Shown one piece after another: positions 24,144 to 35,372 of a stretch of DNA of 64,000 nt. The position numbers were made by a program, and so were the translations under genes. The DNA lies in contig CM024759.1 in the NCBI GenBank assembly GCA_014218235.1, positions 9,688,712-9,752,711 of the forward strand. Direction: 5' to 3'. Source of the stretch: Colocasia esculenta (taxonomy: Eukaryota; Streptophyta; Magnoliopsida; Alismatales; Araceae). Each line of letters starts with the position of its first letter. The stretch's first letter is position 1. The notes beneath the pieces were generated by a model. The model was not told where the DNA came from. It was given only the letters and a program-made list of their open reading frames with translations, and searched no databases.

Positions 24144-26089
24144 ATTCCATATACACCGCAACAAAATGGTGTTGCTGAGAGACAGAATAGAATACTGTTA
24201 GATATGGTTAGCTCGATGATGGCGCATGCCAACCTTCCAATATCTTTTTGGGGTGATGCTACAATGACTGCAGCCTACATTCTTAACTGCGTACCTTTAA
24301 TGTTAGTTCCTTCCACCCCTTATGAGTTATGACGTGGTGAAAAACTAATTTTAGATAATCTACGCCCATGGGGTTCAGTGGGATATGTCCATGACATTTC
24401 TCACAAGTTTGGAAAACTTGGCCCTAAAGCTAGAAAGTTTTTCTTTATAAGATATCATGAAGGCTCTAAGGGTTATGTCATGTACGGACAACATCCAAAT
24501 GGAGGAATGACAGAAAAAGATGTCCGAGATGTTGTTTTCTTAGAATCAGAATTTCCTAGTATCGGCGACACTGGAAAGAGTCTTGATGTCCATGAGTTAG
24601 ATGACCCTAATGATGTTCTACCATCTTCCAGTGAAAGGAGGGAATTAGTTCCTAACCAGGAAGCCATCAGAGATAGTAGAGATGATCATGATGATAGTGG
24701 GAGCTATGTGCCCAGTAGGAGCACACCTATAGAAGAACAAGATGATCAGATATGCCATAGAAAACATGGACACATGCCTCGTTGTCGATTTGAGATCGAA
24801 GATGAAGCTCTTGTGTGCCAACTTGCTGATGAAGATGAGCCTACTTCTGTTAAAGAAGTATTAACTTCATCTGCTAGTAAAGAGTGGAAGGAAGCAATGC
24901 AAGATGAGATGAACTCTATGAGTAAGAATCAAGTCTGGGAACTTGTCGACCTCCCTCCAGGGCGTAAGGCTATTGAAAATAAACGGATTTTCAAAGTCAA
25001 ACGCAAGGTAGATGGATCGATTAACAAATATAAAGCACGACTTGTGGCGAAGGGATATACTTAAAAGGAGGGTATAGACTTCGATGAGACATTCTCCTCA
25101 GTGGTGAGATTCACATCGGTTCACCTTATTCTAGCCATAGTTGCACATTTAGACTTAGAACTTTTCCAGATGGATGTTAAAACAACATTTCTCAATGGAG
25201 AACTAGATGATGAAATTTATATGGTTCAATCAGAAGGTTTTGAGGGAAAGGGACAAGAGCGCAAAGTTTGCCGTCTCAGACGTTCCATTTATGGCCTCAA
25301 ATAATCGACTAGACAGTGGTAGTTTAGATTTTATAAAACAATTATCTCATTGGGTTTTGAGATGATTAAAGAAGACCACTGTATGTATGTTAAACGTACG
25401 ACAGAAAAGATTCTTATTTTGTCATTATATGTTGATGACATTTTATTGGCTGGAAATGACATGGAATCTATCGAAGCCACTCGAGAATGGTTGTCTTCTA
25501 TCTTTGAAATAAAAGACATGGGTGAAGTAAATTATGTGCTAGGAATAAAAATCACGAGAGATTGCTCGAATAAACTTCTGTGTTTATCACAAGAGACTTA
25601 CATAAATAAAATTCTTGAGCGATTCTAGATGCATTATTCCAAACCCATCGATACTCCAATTGATAAGAGTTGTGTTTTAAGTATCAGTCAATGTCCACAA
25701 ACTGATAAGGAAAAGAATGAAATGTCTAAAGTGCCATATGCCACTGCAAGAGGGAGTCTGATGTACGCCATGTTATGTACGAGGCTAGACATTAGCTTTG
25801 CAATGGGTCTTGTTAGTCGTTATCAAAGTAATCTAAGTCTCGTTCACTGGAAAGCAGTCAAGAGAATTTTTCGATATCTTCGTGGTACTGCGGACCTTGT
25901 CTTATGTTACAAAGGAGGTGACTTAAGATTGAGAGGTTACAACGATGCTAATTGGGCTAGTGATAAAGATGAGCACAAACGTGCAAGAAACAAACGTGCA
26001 TCGCTTTATCAACCATGGAATCAGAATATGTGGCTTGTTCTGCTGCATGTCAAGAGGTTGTTTGGTTGCAAAGTTTCCTACAACGATTG
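24144..26089 (+). pseudogene. COP1 integrase end, reverse transcriptase and RNase H
   Basis: The segment starts IPYTPQQNGVAERQNR, with the catalytic Glu of integrase. A TGA at 24330 replaces the Trp of the YELW motif. RT begins near 24880 (KEWKEAMQDEM) and has FQMDVKTTFLNGEL and the catalytic YVDD at 25428-25439. Stops at 25062 (after KGYT), 25302, 25319 and 25626 disable it. RNase H shows DANWASDKDEHKR, then jumps to a region equivalent to ESEYVACSAACQEVVWLQ in another frame, so an internal deletion removed about half of it. LTR E cuts the end. Confidence 0.93.
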
Positions 26090-29000
26090 TGTCACGTCCT
26101 AAAGCATGGCAGCGAAAGAATTTCATTTGAGCGTTGAGATGTGAACAGTCGGCAAATAAGCCTCTGGCGAGCAATCACATATAACACAATTAATTGTGCT
26201 CATAATAAAACTCAAACTCTTTATTTCATTCCAATAATGAGAATTGGTACATATTCCAATTCAAATAGAACTACAAACTATGACTTAATAAAAAGGAAAA
26301 GTACATACTAACCTCACTCCTACTACATGTTCTAGTACTCTCATACTCAAACTATAACTCTATGACACTAAGATATCAAGACTTCGATAGGAACGCTCTT
26401 CACTCCTGTTCATCCCTAGTGTAATCTTGGTTCTCTACGTCTTCCATATCCTGTTCACCTAAAAGGTTGGAAAGTAGGTAATGAGCGCACTCGCCCAGTA
26501 GGATTTACATATTCCAGCAATGATATAAGTGGTTAACAGTTTAAAAGCTAGAAGGTATGAATCATGATATGTACAATGCAATTAAAACGACGGTAGTAAC
26601 ACGTGTACAGTGTATCATGCAAGATAGTACGATCAAGAGATGTAAAGATCAATCTAGCAAGAAGGTTGTATTCAAGATCTCAAGATAGAGTGTACAATGA
26701 TCTAGCAATATGGTAACGAGCAAGAACAAGATAGCATGTACCAAGATTGGCCATTTCACAAGCAAGCAAGCAAGTACGCACGAGCAAGAACCTTTAACAT
26801 GTAACAATAATCAGGCACGAAGCGACTAATGTGCACTAAGGATCTATGCCACCTTGGAATGTACACTAGGACACGTGTATGTAGTTTATGTATCTAGCAT
26901 TCAACACGCAAGTACTCCCAGTGCAGATGCAACACTAGTAATCATTATACCCCATGGTTAACAATATATTTATGACTCTCTGTCATTGGGGCTAGACTGG
27001 AGCCCTTAGACACTCGTCGTGCCCAATTAGCATCCCACTATTTTCAAATGTAGATACCCACAGTCATTCATGGCCAGTAGCATGAGTTCAATAATGTCAA
27101 AATAGTTAAGGTGATAGTTCAAGAGTTCAATCTGGCAGCATAACGACGTATTTTCAATTTAGTCCAAACACTTATTAATAATTTGGTCTTATGTTCAATG
27201 GAAGTGTACTCCAAAATCAAGATGAGAAGAGAAAGATCTCATCAAGAATGCCAAGTTAAGAGAGATGCGTGCACACTAACTTTCGGGTACTTCATTGGTA
27301 CAACTTGTTCGTCGGCCATGTGGGAATCTATGGTCAGAGGAGACTTATGGAGACCTTGGTCAAGGGGTCACTAGTTTGGCAGAAGGAATATCCGACGGAG
27401 AGTTCACCACAAGCCAAGAAGGGCTTTCCTATCATGCTAGAGTGTATGTGCATATCGTGCATGAGAATCGCTTAAGTGCGTGTATGAATCCAATTATGGA
27501 AACTCCAGTTATAAAAACTTCGTTTATGGAAACTTCATTTTTTGGAAACTCTATATATGGCAAGTATCATGAGTACTAAAACATGGATGACCAATTTTAT
27601 CAAGTAATTATGTGTTTTTAGCAAGTTTGATAACAAGGCAAGAAGTAGATAATCGGCAAATAGAGAGTATGATCATGAACATAAGATCAATTAAAATTCA
27701 TGAAAACATATTTTAAATCTTTATATGGGTTGATATATGCATGATATCAGTAACTAACTTCGTACAGGAGAAGACGGGGCATGAAAATGATGTAAAACGA
27801 GCCGAACAGGGCTGATCTGTCCTCTGTGTTCAGAAGGCGACAAGCATACTGTCGCCTTCAAGAAGGCAACCAGAAGGCTGTCGCCTTCTAATCCTTGAAG
27901 GCGACAAGTCGACTCGTCATCTTCCCAATGCATGGGTGCTTTATATGGGTGTTTTAGTCTGATTCAAACTAGGTATGACACCTATGAATTTGAAAAATCA
28001 AAACAAATGCTAGGGTGATCCAAATCGAGTGAAACCACCTCTTTTAGTTAGAGTACTTTCAATACATTTTACAGTTACAAATAATCGAGAAACAAAGGTC
28101 ATTTGACTGGGTAATAAGATGTATTGTGACTGTCTACATGAATTTGATAAAGTGCTCATGTTCGGGCTAATACTGTAATAACATGATCGTTCGGATCTAG
28201 TTTAACGGGTTGTGTGGTGTGGCACTCATGACCAAGAGGTGATCATTGAGCCTTAGTCGAGGCTTCCGTGCGTTGTGTGGGTGTTGTGGGCCGGACATTC
28301 TGGCCCAAATGGCCCGTTGGTTCACTGTTTGTGAACGCGACAGGGCGTAGCGTCGCATTCTGAACGTGACAATCCTGGGTGTCGCGTTCTAGTTGCCACT
28401 ACAGGGCGGTCTTCGTTTGCATGTCTGCCACTTGTCGCGTGCTGGGCGGCCTACTGACGTTGACCATGGGAAGGCGACGGCCTTCTCCGTCGCGTTCAGG
28501 TCACGACGGTAGTGTACGTTGTGTTCCCAACTGTGATGCGTTTTTAGGATAGGTCGGACAAATAGAGCTCCGGCAAGCTCTGCTCAGCCAAGGAGGAGTT
28601 TTTGTGGAGGTTTTCGGGCGATCCGAGGTTCTGGAGGTGTTTTTGGCGTGGTCTCGCTGCGAGGACGTCATGCGAAGCCGGGGAAACACCGGGTGGTTGC
28701 CGTTCTTCGCATTCTTCACAAAGGTAGGGATATTCCACCCCATTTTACGTTGTGAATTGTATGTGAAGTATGAATAGTTTGTTACTCTCTTTATAAATGA
28801 TAGATACCATGCTAGGACACTGAGTAAAGCATGAAAAATGGGTTTTTACATTGTTTTATATGGTTTGTGTGGGAGATCCGGAGATGGGATCTCGGATTAG
28901 GGTTCCTTCCTGTGAAGGCAACGAACCCTTCTATCGCTTCTGAACATGACAGGCCGACCCGTCGCGTTCTGCTTTTGAACACGACCTATCGGGGTGTCAC

Positions 29001-31823
29001 TTTCAGAAGGCGACAGTAGCCCTCGTCGCGTTAACAAGTTTCGTGGGTTTTATGTATGTGCATGATAACGTATTTATCGGATTATCGTTGTGTAATGTGC
29101 AAGGCATTGGTAAGCGGTGCATTGGCACCTGTAGCGCTCGAGGAGCGTGTTGTTCACGAGGTTGACGTGTTGTTCATGTGGTTTGAGCGGTGTGTATGTG
29201 GTTAGTTCATGGTGGTTGGGCAGTGAGGTTTCAGTGTGAACCTAGCCTCGGTCCTATGATTTCTTTTATAGGTTATTTATGTTGGTTTAATTGATAAAGC
29301 ATGTGTAGGGTTAAGAGTTAGTGTATGGTTATTAAGTGGTTATTGTGTATTATGTTTAATGTGACAATGGAGGTCATGAGATGACCAATGACAAGCCATA
29401 TTATTATTGGTTAATGTAGTTCTTGTATATGTCTGTGTAGGCTAGCTAGTAGGTCACACAGTGACCGGGGATAAGCTATTCCTAACACTTGCACCATAGT
29501 TTGTAATAAAGATTATAAATGTATGTATCGTGGTTTGTGCATTGCCGAGTTTGGTGGTCCGGCACCTATTCTGGAATACCTCTTCAGTTGGGTACCCCAG
29601 GTTCTGTGTGAGCCAGGCACGTGTGTTTGTTGTGCTCGGAGTTTGTCCCAGTACTATGTGTACCATCAAGGTCTATGTCATCTTCCTGGATATCCTCACT
29701 CATGTGTTTGAGTTGTACGTCTGGCTGAGGGAAAGACGACAAAGGGGCAGTGACTTGTGAGAGTTTGTGTTTAGTCGCTTGTAGCGCACTCGTGGTTGGG
29801 GGTACGGACACCAGTAGACGTACTGGTCCCCAACTAGTCATGTGTTTCCAGTGCCTCACTTTAGGGAGCTCGGGCTGGAGTCCCTAAAGGTGCCAGGCGT
29901 GGACCTGCAACTGTGTAGTCTGCAGGTGTGGTGTTGGTTGGTCTCCACTATTCTTTGGCTTGTGGTTGTGGAGCTGTAGTTGGACCTTTCATTCGTGACT
30001 GCGAGATTGAGAGGTGGTTCTTGTGTTGTGTTGTCTGGGTTGGATACTGGAGTCATGAACCAGTAGTTTGTTCCCGTGTGGTGGCGTCGTTCTTTCCGAC
30101 TCGTGCTTTGCCACTGGTTGTGGTTTGTGTGAGTGAGTCATTGATTGAGGTTTGACCCGTTGTGGTGTGCCATGGTGTTGGCACCGTTGTAATTGTGATA
30201 CCATGATGGTACCTCATGGTAGTAGGTGCCTGTACCCTTCGTGGGTAGATTTGTGTTGTGGTACATTGTGTACCAGTCCCTTCAGGTGTTGAGGTGGACT
30301 TGTGTTCCGTGAAGGTCAAATGGTGTGACCTTTCACATGTTATGTTGTACCCTTCCTTGGGTAAGCTTCCAATTGTGGTTGAAGTGTGTGGTTGATTGGC
30401 TTGCTGATGCCAGTCCTTTGACCCTCCTTGGGTAGGTTGTCTGTGAAGCTTGTAGCTTAGGTGACCAGTTATTGTAATGGTTTACCTGTGAGGCTTGTGG
30501 CCTAGGCATTTCCATTGTTGGGCGGACTAGTGGCGCTGTGCTAGTCCTGTTGTTCCTCTTTTCTTCCGAGGACTATGTGTTTGCTGATATATTTATGTTT
30601 TAATTATTGTTTATTATGATTATTGTGAACATAATATGATTTGGCTATCGATGTTGCCAGTGAGACCCTCTGGGGTTGAGGTCTCTTAATTTCGTGTGTT
30701 GTTTTTGGGAGATCCCTACTGAGCTGGTGACTTGTGAGGCTCAATTCCCTATAGCTCCTTTCAAGGCTTTCCGTGTGTTGGGTTTGCATTGGTGTTGCGA
30801 CAGACTTGTACCACCAGCAGTAGAGTTAGTCGTGTTGTGTGAGCTTGTGCTCCCTCGGGATATGCCCCAGGTAGTTGTACTTTTTCTATTGGACATGTAA
30901 TATTGTATTGGGACAGTTGTAAATTGTTATATACAGGTATGAGCACATGTACTTTCTTGTGTCTTATATTATTATTGTTGTCTTTTATATTCTTACTGGA
31001 CACGTGTACGAGCTATCCCTTGCGAGACTTCAGTCCAATCGCGGGAGGCGGACTTGGATATGGAGCCTTATTAGGCATAAATATCCAGGGCCATTACAAA
31101 TACTCTCAATACAGTCAAAGAAAATTGGGGAAACTAGTGCCAAATGAAAGTAGACTCATAGGGTAACAAGTTCTCTGTTGATCACTTGGTCCGAAAACGA
31201 CTCTACAGAAAGGTATAGAACTCATAAGACAAGTCAGGTTTAAATCAAGATAGTACAGTATTAAGATCATACAAGATTTAAGTAGTGAAACTCTCAAGAT
31301 AAAAATTGGGGAAAATAGTAAGAATATGATCTATACATATGTATGCAAGCATGAACGAGTTTAATTAGAGTTTGGCATGGAGATGACCTACTTTTGGGCC
31401 GAATATGATTCGTTCTCCAGAAAGCCCTAGTTCTGACCGCCTAGAGAAGAACGTCTAATACTCACGATCTACTGGATAGAAATTGGGAAAAATGGTACCA
31501 TTAGAAACTAGACTCAACCCTCTTTCCAAGGATATATGCCTTGCATGGTTTGGTCGAGGTTTGACTCATATTTGGTGATGATCTTGGGAGACCTCGTGTG
31601 CAGGTCGCAGATGAGAAAGAGCATGAACTTGCTTCTTGCTCAAGCCTCCTCCTTGCGTTTCCCAGCCTCCAAAGCCTCCAAGCACGACCTCAGCAATCTT
31701 AGGGTTCGTCCCATGGGAGAGAGGGGGCTTATTTAAAGGAGTATGGGTCTATACTTGCCTAATTTAAATTAGGAAACTAATGGGTACGAAATTGGGTGTA
31801 TCCTTCCTCCAATGGAAGATTTC
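26090..31823 (-). repeat. LTR E (Tekay-like), split by S2; right end unresolved
   Basis: The left end on the + strand is TGTCACGTCCTAAAG; on the minus strand this is an LTR end (…GGACGTGACA). It abuts COP1 RNase H. The right part (31104-31823) holds a typical LTR promoter zone read on the minus strand, with a TATA-like TTTAAATAA (31729-31737). Without S2 it is about 2.8 kb. Neither an internal region nor a matching duplication of the left flank GATTG is visible, so I cannot tell a solo LTR from part of an element. Inverted words sit at 27833-27905. Confidence 0.7.
28174..31098 (+). repeat. Solo LTR S2 (same family as S1) with TSD AATAC
   Basis: It starts TGTAATAACATGATCG and ends GGGCCATTACA, flanked by AATAC at 28169-28173 and 31099-31103. 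It is 2925 bp with no internal region. It lies inside LTR E, so it is younger than E. It has inverted words at 28333-28497 and a second cluster at about 28916-29035. Short ORFs on both strands are not genes. Confidence 0.92.
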
Positions 31824-32079
31824 TGTAACACCTCGATTTTATTTATAAAAATAAGTGGCTATTTGTGTATGATGCATGATGATGTTCCAATTAGTTTGAT
31901 TATTTCATGCACTATCATTACTAAAATAAACCTTGGAAATAAAAGCACATGAGACCACATAAATTAATAGCCTAAATAAATAAAATTATATTAATGGAAA
32001 AGGATTTAAAAGAAAATTATATTATATTAAAGAAATATATGGAATTATATATGTATATATTTAAATTATGGCGCAGTGA

Positions 32080-32112
32080 TTACGTAGGGTAGTCACTGTT
32101 CACCCTACGTAA
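32080..32112 (+). other. Perfect 11-bp hairpin next to an AT-rich TATA-like stretch in LTR F
   Basis: TTACGTAGGGT (32080-32090) and ACCCTACGTAA (32102-32112) are exact reverse complements with an 11-base loop. A second overlapping pairing, CAGTGA with TCACTG, competes with it. ATTTAAATTAT lies 10-20 bp upstream. GTTACGTAAC appears again just downstream. Confidence 0.6.
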
Positions 32113-32859
32113 CATGGGTTACGTAACAACCCTGTTCCGTGTTTATCCCGGGTGAAATCTTCCCGAAGATTTCATCACCACTGTCCGTTGCAATTTTGCA
32201 CGCGGATAAACTCTACATTTAAACCCCCTGTGATCCTCATCCAACTTCACCCCCAACTGCTTTGTCTGTTATTGCTACTACTGCTTCCACTGAGGCCTGA
32301 AAAAGAAAAAGAAGGAAGGAGGCGCTGGGAGCTGTTGGAAGGAGCTCCAAAAGCTCTATTTCCTGTTACTTCTATTTTTCTTTTGACTAAGGTAGGAAAT
32401 CATGTCTCCTCCTAATTGTTGTCCCCTGAAGCATCATTACCTAAACACTTGATAGTGGCAAGGGAGGCCATGGTACATGTTTATCACCACCTCAACCCCT
32501 CACTTAAACCTCAACCTCTTCTGGAACAACGTAAGAAATCTCGTTTCCTCTTCTCCTTTTTCAATTGTTATTCCCCAAACATCACTGCTCTAAGGACTTG
32601 TTAGTGTCAGAGAAAGTTTTGGCATTATATCCTCAACCCACCGTTTGAACCCCTCTTATATCTTACCCTTTATTTTGGTGATAACAAAACTCATGATTAA
32701 CTTAAATATTATGAATATATTTAATACCATGTTTTCCTCGTAAATACAAGATACTATGGCACTATCATTTCATGACTTGCACTGAAAAGCTAAATCGATT
32801 GTTGTTCAATACATATCGATTACTGACTAAGTCCACATCGATTACTATTTTAAAAATCC

Positions 32860-33510
32860 AAACATCGATTTCAATTCCATATTGATTTCATTTAAAACAT
32901 CAATTTCACTTAAACACCGACTTCATCCAAACATCAATTTCAGTTCCACATCGATTTCATTTAAAACATCGATTTCACTTAAACATCGACTCCATCCAAA
33001 CATCAATTTCAGTTCCACATCGATTTCATTTAAAACATCGATTTCACTTAAACATTGATTTCAGTTCCACATCGATTTCATTTAAAATATCGATTTCATT
33101 TAAAACATCGATTTCATTTAAAACATCGATTTCACTTAAACATCAATTTCATCCAAACATCAATTTTAGTGTCACATCAATTTCATTTAAAACATCGATT
33201 TCACTTAAACATTGACTCCATCCAAACTTCGATTTCAGTTCCACATCGATTTTGTTTAAAACATCGATTTCACTTAAACATCGACTCCATCCAAACATCG
33301 ATTTCAGTTCCACATCGATTTCATTTAAAACATCGATTTCACTTAAACACCGACTTCATCCAAACATCATTTTCAGTTCCACGTCGATTTCATTTAAAAC
33401 ATCAATTTTACTTAAACATCGACTCCATCCAAACATAGATTTCAGTTCCACATCGATTTCATTTAAAACATGGATTTCACTTAAACATCGACTTAAGTCA
33501 AACATGCCCT
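32860..33510 (+). repeat. Minisatellite: 17-bp subunits in a 69-bp higher-order unit
   Basis: The subunit is close to ATCGATTTCANTTAAAC. Four variant subunits (18+17+17+17 bp) form a 69-bp unit repeated about nine times with substitutions. The open frames through it (HRFHLK and similar repeats) come from the repeat length and have no coding support. It lies inside LTR F. Confidence 0.88.
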
Positions 33511-34351
33511 ACCCTTCCAGTCGACCGATTTCCTCTTGAGTTTATACATGTTGTTCCAACTTGCTTCTTTCCCAAATTTCTTATATAGCTTTATATTATT
33601 TAAACTTGGACCAACCTAACTAGTTAGCCTTACTTTGGCTTGCTATCACTGTACTCTCACATTGAACCTGCTTTAATATTAATGCTACTTCAAGATCTGC
33701 CCGAACTATATTAAAAGATTGATCAAATGGAAATGGCGACACCTTGGGTTTTCAGACTCTACTTGACCAATGCCTGTGCAATGGGGCCGATCCAGTTCCG
33801 GGAGGAGCACCCGAACTCGGCCACTGAATCGGTCAATTCGAATTGTACCCATCGAGAATGGATCTACTGGGTGTTTGGCATAACACCACCTACTGCTAAA
33901 TTTAGTCTACATTTCCATGAACTGTATTATGGCATGAATTTCTTTACTGTTTAGTTCTGGGCAAATTCTCTTATGATATCTTCATCAAACGGTACTTCAA
34001 TATCTTTATTGCATCCTCTTATTGACTGATATATTTATTGTTCCTTTCATACTACTGTCCGACTTATTGTTATTATAAATGGCAATTTCCTACTGAGCAC
34101 AATTGCTCATAAATCTTACTTTCCTTTCAAGCATCTCAGATGGGTCTGACTCGCCAAGGGATTGTGCGCCGAGTGATCTATAAATTAGCAAACCTTACTT
34201 CATTTTTTTTCTTTACTCTAAACCATCGGCACATGTAATATACTATTCCGCTGCAACTTTCTACGTATATGCCAAACTGTCCCTGCTTGTATTATCTCGA
34301 TCTTCTGTCACCTCCGGAAATAGTTTATGAGTAGGACGTGATAAGTATTTC

Positions 34352-34366
34352 GGGTATCAGAGCGGA
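34352..34366 (+). other. Primer binding site after LTR F (tRNA-Met type)
   Basis: The sequence GGGTATCAGAGCGGA differs by one base from the usual TGGTATCAGAGC. Its position 5-10 bases after the LTR end supports LTR F being a 5' LTR. Confidence 0.7.
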
Positions 34367-34477
34367 GTTCCGCTAACCTTGGAAACAACCTGTGAGATGG
34401 GTAGAAAATTGGAAAACTAATTTAGAAACAGTTGAAGTTATTTCATTTTTATAAATCGACCTGCTGACTGTAACAGA

Positions 34478-34786
34478 ATGGACCCCAATGCACGTGATCG
34501 ATTGCTACTAGCTATGAAATTATTACGTCAGGACATCGAGCTTTACGCCCAAGTCCAGCGTGAAGCGCACCTAAGGATTAAGGAAGAAGTGTTAAATTTA
34601 ACCGGTGCTGCGTTCATGGCAGGAAACCCTCCTGCATCTCTAGCCACTATGAGTACAGTCATGAACAATCTAGACCATTTAAAGGATGGCCAAGACCTGT
34701 TATTACACCAAGTAGAAGTATATTGGGATGCTATGACCGAAGCCGCCAGGGAGCTATACTTCAACCAAAATGATGCTCAGGACTAG
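34478..34786 (+). CDS. Intact 102-codon ORF in the F internal region, function unknown
   Basis: I do not recognise this protein. The ORF starts about 110 bases after the primer site, where gag would begin, and runs open to a TAG at 34784-34786. The product looks helical and hydrophilic (RDRLLLAMKLLRQDIEL, REAHLRIKEEVLNL, LLHQVEVYWDAMTEAAREL). It has no capsid homology region, zinc knuckle or enzyme motif. It could be the trimmed N-terminus of a gag in a non-autonomous element, or chance. Its position and lack of stops in an otherwise decayed region favour the first reading. Confidence 0.5.
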   Translation: MDPNARDRLLLAMKLLRQDIELYAQVQREAHLRIKEEVLNLTGAAFMAGNPPASLATMSTVMNNLDHLKDGQDLLLHQVEVYWDAMTEAARELYFNQNDAQD

Positions 34787-34890
34787 TCTTCAAGATCCAC
34801 TACTCACCAATAGTGTGGGATGAAGCTTATGACTTACCCTTTTGTGCCCCTTCTGCATAACAATGCATTATTGTAGATAGCTAACTTTTG

Positions 34891-34902
34891 CAAAAAAAAG
34901 GG
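34891..34902 (+). other. Possible polypurine tract of the F element
   Basis: CAAAAAAAAGGGA is followed by TGTTAAGATGTTATGG. This is purine-rich, with TG next. However, the sequence after it does not match the start of LTR F, so a 3' LTR is not confirmed. Confidence 0.35.
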
Positions 34903-35189
34903 ATGTTAAGATGTTATGGAGGGAGGCTTTCTTTTTCCTTTTGAACTAATGTTAATGTTGGCCTACTAATGAAAGACATGTACAAAGTAGAATATATAAA
35001 TATGTCCACTTATGGTCATGTGTGTAAAATTAATTGTGACATTTTGAACATCTCAGATTATCTTCCAAATTAATCATGGACGGAAGAGGTGAAGCATGGA
35101 AGAGAATGGAGAATACGGTTTAGGGTATAACGCGAGCATTAAAAATAGTAGCCCAGAACAACTCGCACAACGGAACCAATACCCTTAGA
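34903..35189. other. Unassigned AT-rich DNA
   Basis: No coding sequence or recognisable element. If F had a 3' LTR it should begin here, but no similarity to 31824 onward is visible. Confidence 0.5.
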
Positions 35190-35372
35190 CCACTTTGGAA
35201 ACGGGTTAGGTTAGAGTTAATCTGGGTTAACCCAGAGTTAGGCCAAAAAGTGATTTGGAATGTAAGAAATCTTAACCCGGGTTAAAGTGAGTTGGGTTAG
35301 AGTTAATCTGGGTTAATCCGGGTTAACCCAACCCACCTCTGGAGGTGGAGTAGAGTTAACCCAAGTTAACTC
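35190..35372. repeat. Palindrome-rich block of GGGTTAACCC words
   Basis: The block holds perfect palindromes CTGGGTTAACCCAG (about 35228) and TTAACCCGGGTTAA (about 35273), with repeated GTTAATCTGGGTTAA and GGGTTAACCCAACCC. This resembles the end of a MITE or other inverted-repeat DNA transposon. No partner end or target duplication was found. Confidence 0.55.

Larger units (their letters stand above)
31824..34346 (+). repeat. LTR F (Ty3/gypsy-like), containing a minisatellite
   Basis: It begins TGTAACACCTCGATTTT and ends near GTAGGACGTGATA, just before a tRNA-Met-type primer site, so it reads as a 5' LTR on the + strand. ATTTC occurs just before the start (31819-31823) and again at 34347-34351, so a solo-LTR reading is possible. 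The exact 3' end is uncertain by a few bases because the expected terminal CA is TA or lies further on. The first 250 bp are very AT-rich, followed by a promoter-like zone and the tandem repeats. Confidence 0.72.

Noticed and set aside
32152..32604. Exon-like ORFs in LTR F
   Set aside because: Short, overlapping, no domain, and inside an LTR leader zone.
33055..33539. Open frames of 95-127 codons with HRFHLK/SISFKT-type repeats
   Set aside because: They follow directly from the minisatellite, whose 69-bp unit is a multiple of three. Frames on the same DNA are open in parallel and no domain is present.
34347..34351. ATTTC at both edges of LTR F as proof of a solo LTR
   Set aside because: The LTR would then end in GT instead of CA, and a primer site follows directly. 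A five-base match is weak, so I kept the 5' LTR reading.
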